Source: Mesostigma viride (lineage: Eukaryota; Streptophyta; Mesostigmatophyceae; Mesostigmatales; Mesostigmataceae). Taken from it: a stretch of DNA of 64,000 nt. The stretch is taken from the NCBI GenBank assembly GCA_009746045.1, contig RPFO01000164.1:600712-664711 (forward strand), in the 5' to 3' direction. Each line of letters starts with the position of its first letter. The stretch's first letter is position 1. Shown here one piece after another: positions 22,085-33,672 of this stretch. The notes under the pieces are model-generated. The model saw only the letters and a program-made list of their open reading frames with translations. It was not told the origin of the DNA and did no database searches. A program made the translations under genes and the position numbers.

Positions 22085-23522
22085 GCCATGAGCAGTGTTT
22101 TTTTTAGTGGCGATACACCGCCAAATGTGGCGGTGTGGCACTTTTTTTGGCAAAATGTGGCGTTGCCACCCACTTTGACAGGGCTCCCAAGAAGCCACAA
22201 TTTGGCCGTGCTGTTCTACTTCGTAGTTTCGTTTCGCCACAGGGTGGCCGTGCCTGAAGTTTACTCTAGTACAGGTTACGCCACAATTGGCGGTGTCAGC
22301 CGGTCTTCCGGTCGGCGTTCCGCCACAAGCCTCCCTAGTACTAGACTACTACTATGAGTACTACTATGACTGACTGACTGCATAGTGCATGTACAGTACG
22401 TAGAGCCCGGCCGGCGGCCAAGTGCCAAGTGGCAAGTGGCCCGCTGCCCGAGACCAGAGCACGGAGAGTGCACTGTGCAGACTGCAGCTTGTGTGCATTT
22501 CATTAACTGCATTTTCACGACAGCTGGCTCATATAACAGCTGGCGAGTGGCGGCCTGGCGCCTCAGTATTAAGTCACTCGCCAGCCATACTGCATTGACT
22601 AATGTGTTTCGACTTTCGGCACTAGTAATCGTTGTTGTTAATTTACCAAGTAGGAAAAATCCATGGCAGACGCTGGGCCGTTTAGGCCACCTGGGCCGCC
22701 GCAGGTAGTGAGGGGAGGAGAGAGAAGAAATAGTGTGTTTTATGGCACCGGGCTTGGCCGGAAGCCTTTGGCCCTCCCAGCCGGAATGCGATGCAAACCA
22801 ATCTTTCCAGGTCCGAATGGAGCCTCCATTGTCGTTGGGAAAACCAAGGCGACGGTAGAGATCGCTCCCGAGGAGGCGAAAAGGCTTAGGTCGAAGGAGA
22901 CGCGGGCTGTTGCTCGGCGGGTAGAGAGTGAGGGGGCGCCCGAACATCCCGAGGTGATAGGGGCAGACGCGAACTACATCAAGGTCAGCATTAAGGTCAT
23001 GGACGGGGAAGTGGGGTCCGATGTGCCTTCGAATGGATGTGATGCGCCCCTCATTTCCTTGGTGCTGCTTTCCATTTTCGTAGCGCCACCTGCCAAGAGG
23101 GATTGGAAGGGCGCGGATGCCAATAGGAAGTGGAAACCCGAATGGGGGCTGCGTTTCCCATGGTTGCGCTATGACGAAGAGAAGGACGAAGCATACTGCG
23201 GCCCTTGCCGTGATGCCAAGGTCACCATCGGGCTGGGTAGGGGGACCAAGGTTTTCAAGATCGACACTTTCAAGACACACGTTGTGGCTGACTCTCACGT
23301 GGCCGCCATTGCGAAGGAGAAGAGCGAGTGCCTGCGGGTGTATTCAGGGGAGGAGAGGAGCACGCAGAGCCGGCAGAGGCAGACGGTCATGGGCGAGTTT
23401 GCCCCCCCCCCTGGTCAGCTGAGCAAGTCCGACCGACTTAAGCTCAAGCAGTTCAAGGCGATGGCGTACACCCTGGCGAAGGGTAAGCCTATGACTGATT
23501 ATGAGTCGCTGCCAACGCTCCT

Positions 23523-24002
23523 CACTACAATACGGTTCGTAGGAGACGCGAAATGAGTGAGAATGTTACCCGAGCGGTAACGAGGATTCGCACCGTCGAT
23601 TTTAACATATGTTTCTTTTTTTGCGCCATTTGGCGAGCATCGACTGGAGCCTGAACCTAGCGGGGGGAATCGTGCGGGGGAATCTTGCGGGGGAATCTTG
23701 CGGGGAAAAATTCCGAACGTGAATTTAGCGAAGTCCTACTACATTTTGCTTGGGTTCACGGTACTACAGTTTCGTCACTGAAAATTTTCTGTAGTTGCGT
23801 TGGTGTTTCGTACGTTTCGCTGAAATTTTCGTGTTCAGTGCCCAGATCACAATTTGATCCGGGCGCAAAATGATTGGCTGTACGGTACGAACCAAAAACG
23901 AAATTTTAGTATCTAAGTTCCGCAGCGCTTGCTGAATTTGCCCCGGAAGCCCGGGGGCACTTTCCCCGCTGAAAAAGGTGTCCGCGGAAGCGTATTGTAG
24001 TG
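23523..24002 (+). mobile_element. CACTA-type MITE copy 1 (480 bp)
   Basis: The ends are the 12-bp inverted repeat CACTACAATACG, flanked by CT on both sides (23521-23522, 24003-24004). The CACTA terminus and 2-bp duplication are diagnostic of the CACTA/EnSpm superfamily. It is non-coding and in opposite orientation to copies 2 and 3. Confidence 0.93.
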
Positions 24003-24785
24003 CTTTGCGAATACGAGGAGATGAGGGACGCGCTCCCCTCCCACCATTGGACTGACGGCTCAGGTTGGGAGATGGCGGAGGCGTTGGATGCCGTGTTGCT
24101 TGCTGACCTTAAGGCAAGGGTCGCCGCGGCTAGGTATGTCGCGGTCACCGTCGATGAGTCCAAGGCCAATGATAACGTAGAATTCATGTCGGTGGAGGTG
24201 GCTTTTGTGGAGGATGGAATAAAGCAGCAGGAGTTTGTCACGCTAAAAAAGGTAACTGCGGTGGACGCCCTCTCCCTGCACAACGAGCTGTGCATAGTAA
24301 TGCGAGGCATGCTCGGAATCACGGACGATCAGCTCGTGGTGAAGCTGGTTGGCTTCGGGTCAGATGGGGCATCGGTGATGATGGGGCAGCGGAAGGGTGT
24401 CGGGAAGAAGCTCTTGATGAGCAATGCACCCTTCCTCGTGCCCATGCACTGCGCGCCGCACAAGCTCAGCCTGATAGCGAACGAGCTCAAGGGGAACTCC
24501 TTGTTTGCGCGGGTGGAGTCAATCCTCAAGTCAGCACACAACTGGGTGGCGCACTCAGCCATGAAGTCAGAGCAACTGAAGATGTGGCAGGGGATGCTGG
24601 GCACGGGTGGCCGGAAGCTGCAGCGCGTGTCCGACACACGCTGGCTTAGCGTGCAGGGGTGCCTCAACACGTTCCGCATTGAGTATCCTGCGATCGCCAT
24701 GTGCTTGGCCACCTACCAACACAAGGAAGTGGAGCAAATGGCAGCAGCACAGGACTTGCTAGCCAACATGCTGGACATTGACACC

Positions 24786-25265
24786 CACTACAATACGCTT
24801 CCGCGGACACCTTTTTCAGCGGGGAAAGTGCCCCCGGGCTTCCGGGGCAAATTCAGCAAGCGCTGCGGAACTTAGATACTAAAATTTCGTTTTTGGTTCG
24901 TACCGTACAGCCAATCATTTTGCGCCCGGATCAAATTGTGATCTGGGCACTGAACACGAAAATTTCAGCGAAACGTACGAAACACCAACGCAACTACAGA
25001 AAATTTTCAGTGACGAAACTGTAGTACCGTGAACCCAAGCAAAATGTAGTAGGACTTCGCTAAATTCACGTTCGGAATTTTTCCCCGCAAGATTCCCCCG
25101 CAAGATTCCCCCGCACGATTCCCCCCGCTAGGTTCAGGCTCCAGTCGATGCTCGCCAAATGGCGCAAAAAAAGAAACATATGTTAAAATCGACGGTGCGA
25201 ATCCTCGTTACCGCTCGGGTAACATTCTCACTCATTTCGCGTCTCCTACGAACCGTATTGTAGTG
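24786..25265 (-). mobile_element. CACTA-type MITE copy 2 (480 bp), inverted relative to copy 1
   Basis: Same 12-bp termini, flanked by CC (24784-24785, 25266-25267). As far as I compared, it is the reverse complement of copy 1 without visible differences, including an identical 62-codon chance ORF. Removing it with one CC restores the frame ...DIDT/QLGVV. Confidence 0.93.
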
Positions 25266-25770
25266 CCCAGCTCGGGGTGGTCGTGTTCGCGCGCATGCTG
25301 GATGCCATGAATTTCTTGGTCAAGCAGTGCCAGCAGCAGGACCTGCAGCTCGACACCCTTGCCCATGCGATCGAGGACTGCAAGACAACAATCCGTGATG
25401 AGTATGTGGAAGGGCCCAAGGTGTTCACTGGGACCCTCTGGAAGGGGTTTATAGACTTGGATGCCGACACGTCACCCTTTCTCACCGACCGCGGCGAGGT
25501 TTTCCGCAACTGCCAGGAAATGGAACACCCGGTAACATGTCAAACGGTGCACGAGGCCTCGGGTTCTCGGGCTCGCTACGTTTCAGTGGCAAGTGTCACG
25601 GAGGAGGAGTTCAGACTCCGCGTAATTGCTGCGCAGGAGCAGGCTACCGCTGCGGCCAAGGTGGTGCTGGACGACTTCGATATCCGATTCCCACCAAACG
25701 GTCTGCTCTCCGCGATGTCCATTTTGCAGCCAGGCTGGTGGACTGAGAAGGAGCGCGACGTGGCCGAGGT

Positions 25771-26249
25771 CACTACAATACGCTTCCGCGGACACCTTTT
25801 TCAGCGGGGAAAGTGCCCCCGGGCTTCCGGGGCAAATTCAGCAAGCGCTGCGGAACTTAGATACTAAAATTTCGTTTTTGGTTCGTACCGTACAGCCAAT
25901 CATTTTGCGCCCGGATCAAATTGTGATCTGGGCACTGAACACAAAAATTTCAGCGGAACGTACGAAAAACCAACGCAACTACAGAAAATTTTCAGTGACG
26001 AAACTGTAGTACCGTGTACCAAGCAAAGTATAGTAGGACTTCGCTAAAATCACGTTCGGAATTTTTCCCCGCAAGATTCCCCCGCAAGATTCCCCCGCAC
26101 GATTCCCCCCGCTAGGTTCAGGCTCCAGTCGATGCTCGCCAAATGGCGCAAAAAAAGAAACATATGTTAAAATCAACGGTGCAAATCCTCGTTACCGCTC
26201 GGGTAACATTCTCACTCATTTCGCGTCTCCTACGAACCGTATTGTAGTG
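25771..26249 (-). mobile_element. CACTA-type MITE copy 3 (479 bp)
   Basis: Same termini, flanked by GT (25769-25770, 26250-26251), same orientation as copy 2. It differs from copy 2 by several substitutions and a 1-bp length change. Removing it with one GT restores ...VAE/VQKQVQ. Confidence 0.93.
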
Positions 26250-26711
26250 GTGCAGAAACAAGTTCAGGTGCTCAAGCGCAAGTTTGCTGTGGGGGTCACC
26301 ATGGTGAATGGGAAGAAGGTGGGCCCACTGATTTCCCCGTCCCTCCTGGATGACCAGCTCGACTCCTTTATGCTCATGATGAAGAGCAACAGCCAGGAGT
26401 ACACGTCCGCAAGGGCGTTGTGGAAGGTTTTGTTGACCAACCCGCTCATGCACGAGTTTGTGGGGGCGTATCTGCAGCTGGCAGAGTTGATGCTGCTCCT
26501 CCCTCTTACCAGCGTGGAGAATGAGCGGAGGTTCAGCCACATGAATTTCATTAAGAGCGATATTCGCAACCGCCTTCTCGAGCGCCATCTGAACGTGGCG
26601 GTCCGCATCTTTGCATGCAGCTCTTCATACGAAGACATGCCGATCCAGGCGGCATATGCAGTGTGGTCTGCGGAGAAGGGCCGCCGCGCAACCGGCAGTG
26701 TTCTTACTTAA

Positions 26712-27644
26712 ATACATAATTGCTTATATGATTCCTTGCTGCTAGCTACTAAGTTTTCTTATTTTCTGTGCTTTCCGCGGAATCTCAAATTTTGGGCAGC
26801 TAGCGTTTTCAAGTTTGTTGCCCGGCCTTCTGACGACAACGTAATTGCTTACATTGTCCCCGCCATCGGCATGTAGTCAAGTGTGCAAGCTAGTCATGGC
26901 TTCGCTTTTAGAGGGGCGTAATTATTAATGAACTTTAAATAAAATGATGAGGCCACCAATGAGCAATTGCGAATGAGCCATAATCCTTATTATTCGTTCA
27001 TGACGGAATCACGGAAACTAGGAAGCCAAACATTACTAAGTCGGTCGTGAGAAGTAATACTGCGCCAATACAACAAATTAAGTAAGTTCAAAGCACACAG
27101 TGCTTTTTTTTGAATTTATTCTCGCGTGACGTAGTGATTTCATAAATTTAGTACGGCCGCTTACTGAAGCTTATGAGCTGACTAACTTTCAGTTGACTTT
27201 TGACTGAGTAACCTCACTTCATAGTAGACTGAAACTAATTAGGTAACTATAATGCATCCTTAGTCTCATTATTTAACGCGTTAGTAAACACTACACCTTC
27301 ATAGGTTTTTATACTTTTCATTTAAGTAGGAAGACACAAGTGCAATTGAAGTATGATGAGAATGGGGCTGCCCGCCAGCAGGCCGGGCAGCCGGCGGCCC
27401 GGCGCCCGGCGCCGATGCCTGAGACGGAGACGCTCGCCCGCCTTGTGTACAGCCAGTACGGCGCCGCGCCGCGCTGACCCCACTGCCGGCAGGGTCATTT
27501 GCTGCACCAAAAAGCCAGCCCGCCACACGTGGCCGTGCCAAGCCCAATTTTAATTGGCTTAAAGCCACACATTGGCCGAGTAAACTGAAGTTTTCATAGT
27601 TCGAAACGCCACAAGTGGCCTAGCGCCACTAGTAGCGAAAACCT
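26712..27644. other. hAT 3' non-coding region
   Basis: This stretch lies between the transposase stop and the right terminus. It contains a GC-rich patch (27365-27480) and subterminal GCCAC/TGGC palindromes near the end. I see no gene. Confidence 0.7.
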
Positions 27645-27658
27645 TAAAAAAAACACTG

Positions 27659-30600
27659 GCCATGAGGCATATTGGTGAATACCTGATTACGGCCCAGTAG
27701 ATCATGAAAAAGCTGGAGCGGGCTGGGTTTGTCGTTATTGGGCCCTGGGTCCCACACCCTGTGTTGTTCCTGAGCTAACAGCCAGTAGCGGCGCATAGCC
27801 GCATTCCATAGGTATATAAAGCGCCGGACTACGCCGCCGCGGGTATACTCCTCGCGGACCTTAAAGACGGTCTCGTTGCGTATGGTCCATATCGCGTATA
27901 GCATAGTAGTGCGTAGCCATATCCATTCTGCTTGGGAAACTGAAAGCTCGGTCCCTGGTGTGCCAGCAATACCGAAAATGATGGTACGCACGCTGATTGG
28001 GAGAGTGGGTGGCGATGCCGTCCATGCGGCCCAGATGTTAATGAGCCACGTCCAAACCCCAGGGAGATTACAATAAAGAAACCTGTGCTCAATGGTTTCA
28101 CTAGGGTGCGTGCACAGGCATGATGCATCATGACCAAAACGCTCGTGGAGCGTAGCACAGACCCCTATCGCCCTATGCATCAAAAGGTGTTGTACATCAG
28201 TGGCCCTGCGGTCCACGAGAGGGTGGTCTACCGCCAGGGTAATCATCTTAACCCAAGTGTAGCCCGGCCAATGTATTCCCCAGCGGGCTCGGCCCGGATG
28301 GGGCTGATGGTACGTATGCAACAAGATATCATAACCCCAATCTGCGGTGTACTCAAAGATACATTTGCTGGTTCTGATGTCCCCCTTGGTTAAGACCCAT
28401 CCAAATTCAACCGGGTCCAGATGTAGTAGATCGAGCCGTGTGTTGCCCACGTGTAGCCATGTAATGCTCTCAACCGGGGATAATGGGTCCGGCTGGATCA
28501 TGCAAGATCTTGGCACAGACCATGGGACTACGCGTATGCGGTGACACTGGGAAGCTGGCGTGTACGCATATAAGGTGGATAGTTGATACAGACACCCATT
28601 GTGGCCAGAAATAGCGTCCAGCAGCTGTAGTTGGAGCCCCTCATGTGGCAGAACCGTCACGACTAAACCCTTGCACGCAGGCGTGACTCCGTCGGCGTAG
28701 AAGCTAACCCAGTCGCCGGTTATAATTGGCTTGCGTGGGGCAGTCATCAATGCATGCCACGCAGCTGGTATCGCACTTATAAGAGTTTGCCACGCTTGCA
28801 GGGAGGGCATGTGGGAGACCCAAGTGCTGACCTCGTCGTAGCTGAGCCGTCGATACGCAGCGCCGTGCCCCAGGTAGAGGTCCAGCACCCTGACAATCGG
28901 CGGTGACGCGCGCAGAAGGCCATCATACGGGTTGTGTCCGTGGAGAGTGCCGAGGGGCTTGTTAGTAGCGTCTGTGATTAAGTCATTAAAAAAGAGTGGC
29001 TGCCGTGCCACCTCCTCCCTAGTAGTAGGAAAGACTAGGCGACCCGGCTTGAGCTTATTGTAACCTGTCCATATGCGCTGCCAGTACCATGGGAGTCCTT
29101 TGTACGAAATAAGGGTGCTGCCCAGTATGCCCGCCCCCAGTTGCCACGAGGTGCCACTAGCATGGGTGGAAAGAGAGGCTAGCGTTTCACGTGCAAGCAT
29201 GCAGCCAGGGTGTGTGTTAACTCCCATAAAAGCGGATATCACTTGTTTAGCATACAGCGACCACAGACGCCATTGTATGTTGTGGAGCCCGAGGCCCCCG
29301 TGCACCCATGACATGAAGGACATCTCTCTGCTGATCCATCCGTGGACCGTGTGGGAGATTAAGCCTTTCTGTTTCCAGACAAAATTGCTGCCAAGGCGTT
29401 GGATGAGCTGTGTGGTGGCATCATTGGGTGGGTGTGCTTGGCAATAATACAAGACCTTAGAGAACAACAGTTGGTTGACGATCAGGGTTCGCCCTCGTAG
29501 GCTCATGCGGTGGACGGCCCCCCAGCGCCCTGCGGTAAGGAGGACACCTGCAAGCTTGCCCACGTGGTTGGTTTCATCATACATGAAAGAACGTTGTTCA
29601 GCCAAGCGTCCCTCGGGTGTGCAGCCGATGGGACAATTGTGCAAAAGGTGGTGATCCCCCGGCTTGACCCAGGTCACAGCCAGGTTGGGGAGGGCGTAGC
29701 GTAGGGTGTTGGTTTTGCCGATATGCAGTCCCGTGGACTTGAGCACATTGCATCGTTGTTGTGTGGCAACAGAATAGGTAGTGATATTATCCATGACAGC
29801 ATGCACTTCAGGCAGAGAGATACAAACATTTGTTGTGTCATCCACATAAGCCGTTTGGAATATACCTTTACCGTTACCTGTCGGGAAGCCCCGAATGCGA
29901 GGATCGTTCTGGTGTAGCCAGTAGAGTCCTGCGTGGGCCAGGAGAAATAGAATAGGGGACATGCAATCTCCTTGTGGTAGCGATCGTGAGCTAGCGCCGG
30001 TCGCTGACTTGTGTCCGTCTATTAGTAAATACCAAGCCAGGGATTTGATCATACCCATAATGACGGTCATGAGTTGTGGGCCAAATCCTAGTGCGGTTAG
30101 AATGTGTTCTAGGTATTCCCAGCACATACGGTCAAAGGCTTTTTCAAAATCCCAGAACAATATGAAACCCTCTATATCGTCGCGCCAGGCTTTTTCCACA
30201 ATGTCCATGATGAGGGTAATGCTGTCGTTGATGTGGAGATTGGCCCTAAAGCCCACTTGCTCCGGACCAATGAGGAAGTCTAGGACGGTGTATAAGCGTC
30301 GTTGGATTATTTTACTGATGATTTTGTACGCTACCGTAAGGAGACGGATTGGGCGGTAGTTTTTCCATAGAGTCTTGTCTCCTTTTTTGTACAGTAAGAT
30401 AAGCGCAGATTCAGCCCATCTGCCGCTCACCTTACCGTGCCGCCAAATTTCAAGAATACATTCGTAAAAATCTATGTGTAGAAGGGACCAGAACGTTTTC
30501 CAGAATTCAATAGGCAGACCGTCGACCCCGGGGGCGCTACCGGTTTTGATGTGTTCCATAGCTGTGGTGGCCTCTTCCATGGAGGGGATTTGATCGAGTT

Positions 30601-32014
30601 CCTGCTGTTGAGCTGGTGTAAGGCGACGGGGAATGGCATGTAGGATTTTTTGCATGGCGGCAGATGAATCAGGATGGGGTTCGTTTAGAAAGAGAGTTGA
30701 GTAGTAGCGGTGACCACTCTGTAGTATGGAGGTGATGTCTCGGTGGCTGCCGTGTTCGTCTTGGATTTCCGTGATAGAGGAGTGAGCTTTAGGGGTAGGA
30801 ATCAGAGCAAAGAACTCTTTGGTCATTCTTTCTCCTACCTGGTGCCACCACAGATTTTCTGAGTCTAGTGCTAATGTGTGACGCTCGAAACGTAGTTTGT
30901 CGAGTTCGGTCTGAGCTCTTTGAAGTTTTGTTAGTTCCGATTGATACAGGGTAGGCTTCGCTTGGAGTTTATTCACTATGCGTTGGTAGTACCGATAGTC
31001 CTGTCCTTTCTGGCGGCGGATATTTTGTGAATACAGTTGGGAAAATTCTAGAATGTTAGCTAGGCCCTCCTGCATCCAGCTGCAGCAGTCGGTGTAGCTA
31101 CCCTTGCTGGCTCTCCACGACTGCCAGCGTGTCATGATCTCAAAGTAGTACTTATCGTCCGCGAGTAGTTGTTTGTTTAAGCGGGGAATGCCGGGGCCCC
31201 GGGCGGAGTTGGTGTGATGGGCAAGGGTAACGATGAGTGGGTAGTGATCCGAAAAATTAACAGAACGGTCGACCGATGCGTAGCAAACTAGGTCCGCCCA
31301 TGCGGGTGTGATGTAGATTTTATCAAGACGACGAGTAGTGCGTACATTTAAACGTGTGGCCAGCCAAGTGGGCCCGTGGTCTCGTGAGCGGATGACATCC
31401 TGTAAGTTCAGGTCCATGATCTGTTTGCTGAAGGCCGCTGTGCGTATAGGGGGGTGTTCATCCAGGTCTATATTGAAATCGCCCATCAGCACAATTTCGA
31501 AACCCTGTGAGATAAGGTCAGCGGCCATTTTGAAAAGGGAAGGGTAGAATGAGGCTTGATCCGTTGGCTCGGTTGGGGCATATACACTAATAATGTATCC
31601 CTTATTTCCTGCCCATGTAATAGACTGCCGCGTCCAACGGCCCTGCCATCTAGCCTCCGCTGTGTCGGTAACTATAGCCCAGTCCTGGCATGTCAGCGTG
31701 GGGTTGGGAGGTTTACGGTATTGAATGAGGGCAGTGCCCCCTTGTGTACCGCGTGCCCATGCCCAACGGTGAACTGTCCTAGGTGCAAGTGCTCTAGCAG
31801 CTCTAAGGGCTGTGCGTGTGGCAGCTTCTTGGATTTTATGTTCCTGCAGTCCTATCCAAATTTCGTGCGAGGGGCCCACGTAACGCTCGAGCAAGTTGTG
31901 CAACGCATTCGCTAACTCTCGGGTGCGGGGTATACGTTGTCCCTGCCCTGCTGTGTTTGTTCCGTATGTGTTCAGCCCCCTGACATTCCACGTTACTAGT
32001 GTGAGCTGGCTCAT
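27659..32014 (-). pseudogene. LINE ORF2: APE-type endonuclease, reverse transcriptase, zf-RVT
   Basis: ORF2 starts two bases after the ORF1 stop (TAG-CC-ATG). The N-terminal endonuclease shows TWNVRGLN, QEHK, GDFNID (D179) and SDHYP (D256-H257). The reverse transcriptase shows GSAPGVDGLP, FWDFEKAFDR, LPQGDCMSP and the catalytic YVDD at 723-726. Near the C-terminus a Cys/His cluster (CLCTHPSETIEHRFLYC) matches the zf-RVT domain of L1-like elements in plants and algae. It is open for 1452 codons with no internal stop, then runs into the hAT end and stops artificially after four more codons; the native product would be 1468 residues. Confidence 0.95.
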
Positions 32015-32016
32015 GG

Positions 32017-33672
32017 CTATGATATAGGGAAGAGGGGGGACAAGGGCAGGAGCATGCGTACCTGGCTGGCGTCGGGGTGAGGGCGCTTGCCTTTTGATGC
32101 CGCGCCCACTGTCGCAGAGGTGCCGAGTTCCGCATCAGTGAGGTCGAGGTCGGTGGGCAGGCTGTCCGAGTCCTGGACTGCTTCCCGCATGCCCCTGGGA
32201 GCGTGGTCGCTGGTGGGTGGGGCTGAGGCTGAAGGCGTTGGCGCGCCCGTCGAGGGGCGGGTCAGGGACCTGAACCGGTCGATGTCGATGCCGGACACGG
32301 CCAGCGCTTTGGCCAGTTGCACCGGGGCCCAGCGGCAGCCGGTAAGGGGCAGCGCGTCACCCTTCTTGTGAGTGGTCGTGCAGGGGATAATGATCTGGAT
32401 GGTGTGCCATCTGATGGCAGCAGTGGGCTCGATGGCCCGCGCACGCAGGGACGTGGTGGTGCTGTCTACCGTCACGATCGCGCTCATGCCCATGTCTCGC
32501 AGCCTCGTGGTGGCGTTCGCAAACATGTCTAACGGCATGGCGGGGCCGCGTCTGACGACAGCCCCCGTGGGTGACCATCTGGGAAGATATGGTTCCTGTG
32601 CCTCATTGAGAGGGCACAGGACGGTCTCCTGTTCCGCCGGGTAGGAAATCAGCATGGTCAGTTCCAAACCAAGCTGGGCGGTGCGCGGAATCTCCAATGC
32701 AGCGACAGCGTCCCATGGGGCCAGGGCGGTGAGAAGCCATGCCGTGATTGTCTTGGCGCGGTCACTGGCGAGGGTGCGATTGTCGCCTAAGGAGGCTGTA
32801 CCGGTGGCGTCTGCGTACCGCTTCTGTTTGGCGCTGGCTGCGCGAGAGCGCTCTGGGCATTCTTTGCTGATGTGTTCCCTCGTGGCAAAGCAGCTGACGC
32901 AGACGGGATCCTCGTAATTCACTTGAGTGGTGATGAAGTTAATACCCCTGGCATTGGCGTACTTTTGAGGTACTGTGATGATGTCGGGGATGCAGCGGGG
33001 GGCGTTGCCTGAGTAGCCGCCTGGCATGCCAATGATGTGGTCAGCCCCCTTGTCCTCGACTCCCATGGCCGGGTCGAAGTGGGGGGTATAACCCATGACC
33101 GCTGTTTGTACGCGCCGTCGGTCGTCGCCTGCAGTCCTTTGCAGGGGTGTGTCGGTATCTTCTATGATTACAATGTTGGAGGCAGTCCCCCACGTCTCGA
33201 CGACGAGTCGAAGCATGTGCTCGTGCCGGTAGAGCGCTGAAACGTTGTTTAAGGTTAAGGTGTATGCCGACGGTAGGTCTGCTGGCGTGAAGCGACGGAG
33301 TCGGAGTGCCTTGCCCGCCACCGTGACGAACGCCTCGTTCTTCCCCGCTTCCGTGTGCTTGGTAAGTGCTGCTGTGGCATCCTCTGCTGTAGAAAATTTG
33401 ACGTGAATGTTAGGTTGATTCTTGACCCCCCCGCAGATGACGCCCCCTATTTGGCTCATGGTCTGCTCGACGGTGCGTCGATCAGGACCGGATACATCGC
33501 GGCCGTGGATGAGGACTACCAGGAGTCTCTGCTGCATGGATTTTGCGAGTTCATCCATGGCTGGGCTCCATCTGACCCGTCCGGATACTTTGTCAGCAGT
33601 CGTCGGATCTATGTAGGTCCCCATGGCGTGGTGAGATTGGACCTGCGAAAGGTGAAAGACACGGCACAACAT
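32017..33672 (-). CDS. LINE ORF1: RNA-binding protein with CCHC knuckle
   Basis: The product is 551 residues. Residues 40-120 look like an RRM-type fold (VRWSPAMDELAK..., IHVKFSTAEDATAAL). A CCHC-like knuckle CVSCFATREHISKEC falls near residues 257-271. The C-terminus is rich in Ser, Thr and Pro. It differs from the coiled-coil L1-type ORF1 of the ORF1-only elements elsewhere in the window. ORF2 follows at once, suggesting reinitiation or coupled translation. Confidence 0.85.
   Translation of the reverse strand: MLCRVFHLSQVQSHHAMGTYIDPTTADKVSGRVRWSPAMDELAKSMQQRLLVVLIHGRDVSGPDRRTVEQTMSQIGGVICGGVKNQPNIHVKFSTAEDATAALTKHTEAGKNEAFVTVAGKALRLRRFTPADLPSAYTLTLNNVSALYRHEHMLRLVVETWGTASNIVIIEDTDTPLQRTAGDDRRRVQTAVMGYTPHFDPAMGVEDKGADHIIGMPGGYSGNAPRCIPDIITVPQKYANARGINFITTQVNYEDPVCVSCFATREHISKECPERSRAASAKQKRYADATGTASLGDNRTLASDRAKTITAWLLTALAPWDAVAALEIPRTAQLGLELTMLISYPAEQETVLCPLNEAQEPYLPRWSPTGAVVRRGPAMPLDMFANATTRLRDMGMSAIVTVDSTTTSLRARAIEPTAAIRWHTIQIIIPCTTTHKKGDALPLTGCRWAPVQLAKALAVSGIDIDRFRSLTRPSTGAPTPSASAPPTSDHAPRGMREAVQDSDSLPTDLDLTDAELGTSATVGAASKGKRPHPDASQVRMLLPLSPLFPIS

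Larger units (their letters stand above)
22663..26711 (+). pseudogene. hAT transposase, interrupted by three MITEs
   Basis: The coding pieces are 22663-23522, 24005-24785, 25268-25770 and 26252-26711. They sum to 2604 nt, exactly 867 codons plus stop. Piece 1 has a zinc-finger-like region (YCGPC near residue 179, then FKTHVVADSH). Piece 2 has the first catalytic Asp in VTVDES (about D337), GFGSDGAS (about D407) and the MHCAPH motif. Piece 4 has the C-terminal dimerisation domain with the catalytic Glu in LTSVENERRF (about E804). No other frameshift or stop is seen, so the gene was intact when the MITEs inserted. As it stands each piece runs into stops inside a MITE. Confidence 0.93.
22093..27658 (+). 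mobile_element. hAT-superfamily transposon with 8-bp target duplication
   Basis: The ends form a 14-bp perfect inverted repeat, CAGTGTTTTTTTTA, and are flanked by GCCATGAG on both sides (22085-22092 and 27659-27666). Both signatures are typical of hAT elements. Subterminal regions carry many GCCACnnnTGGC-like palindromes (for example 22120-22290 and 27555-27630), plausible transposase-binding sites. It encodes one transposase, broken by three CACTA-type MITEs. It is inserted in codon 1452/1453 of the LINE ORF2. Confidence 0.95.

Noticed and set aside
23523-26249. The three MITEs as ordinary spliced introns
   Set aside because: The GT and AG sites near the element ends do not restore the frame, and in-frame stops occur inside. 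Exact restoration needs removal at the 2-bp duplication. I keep splicing only as a hypothesis to test.
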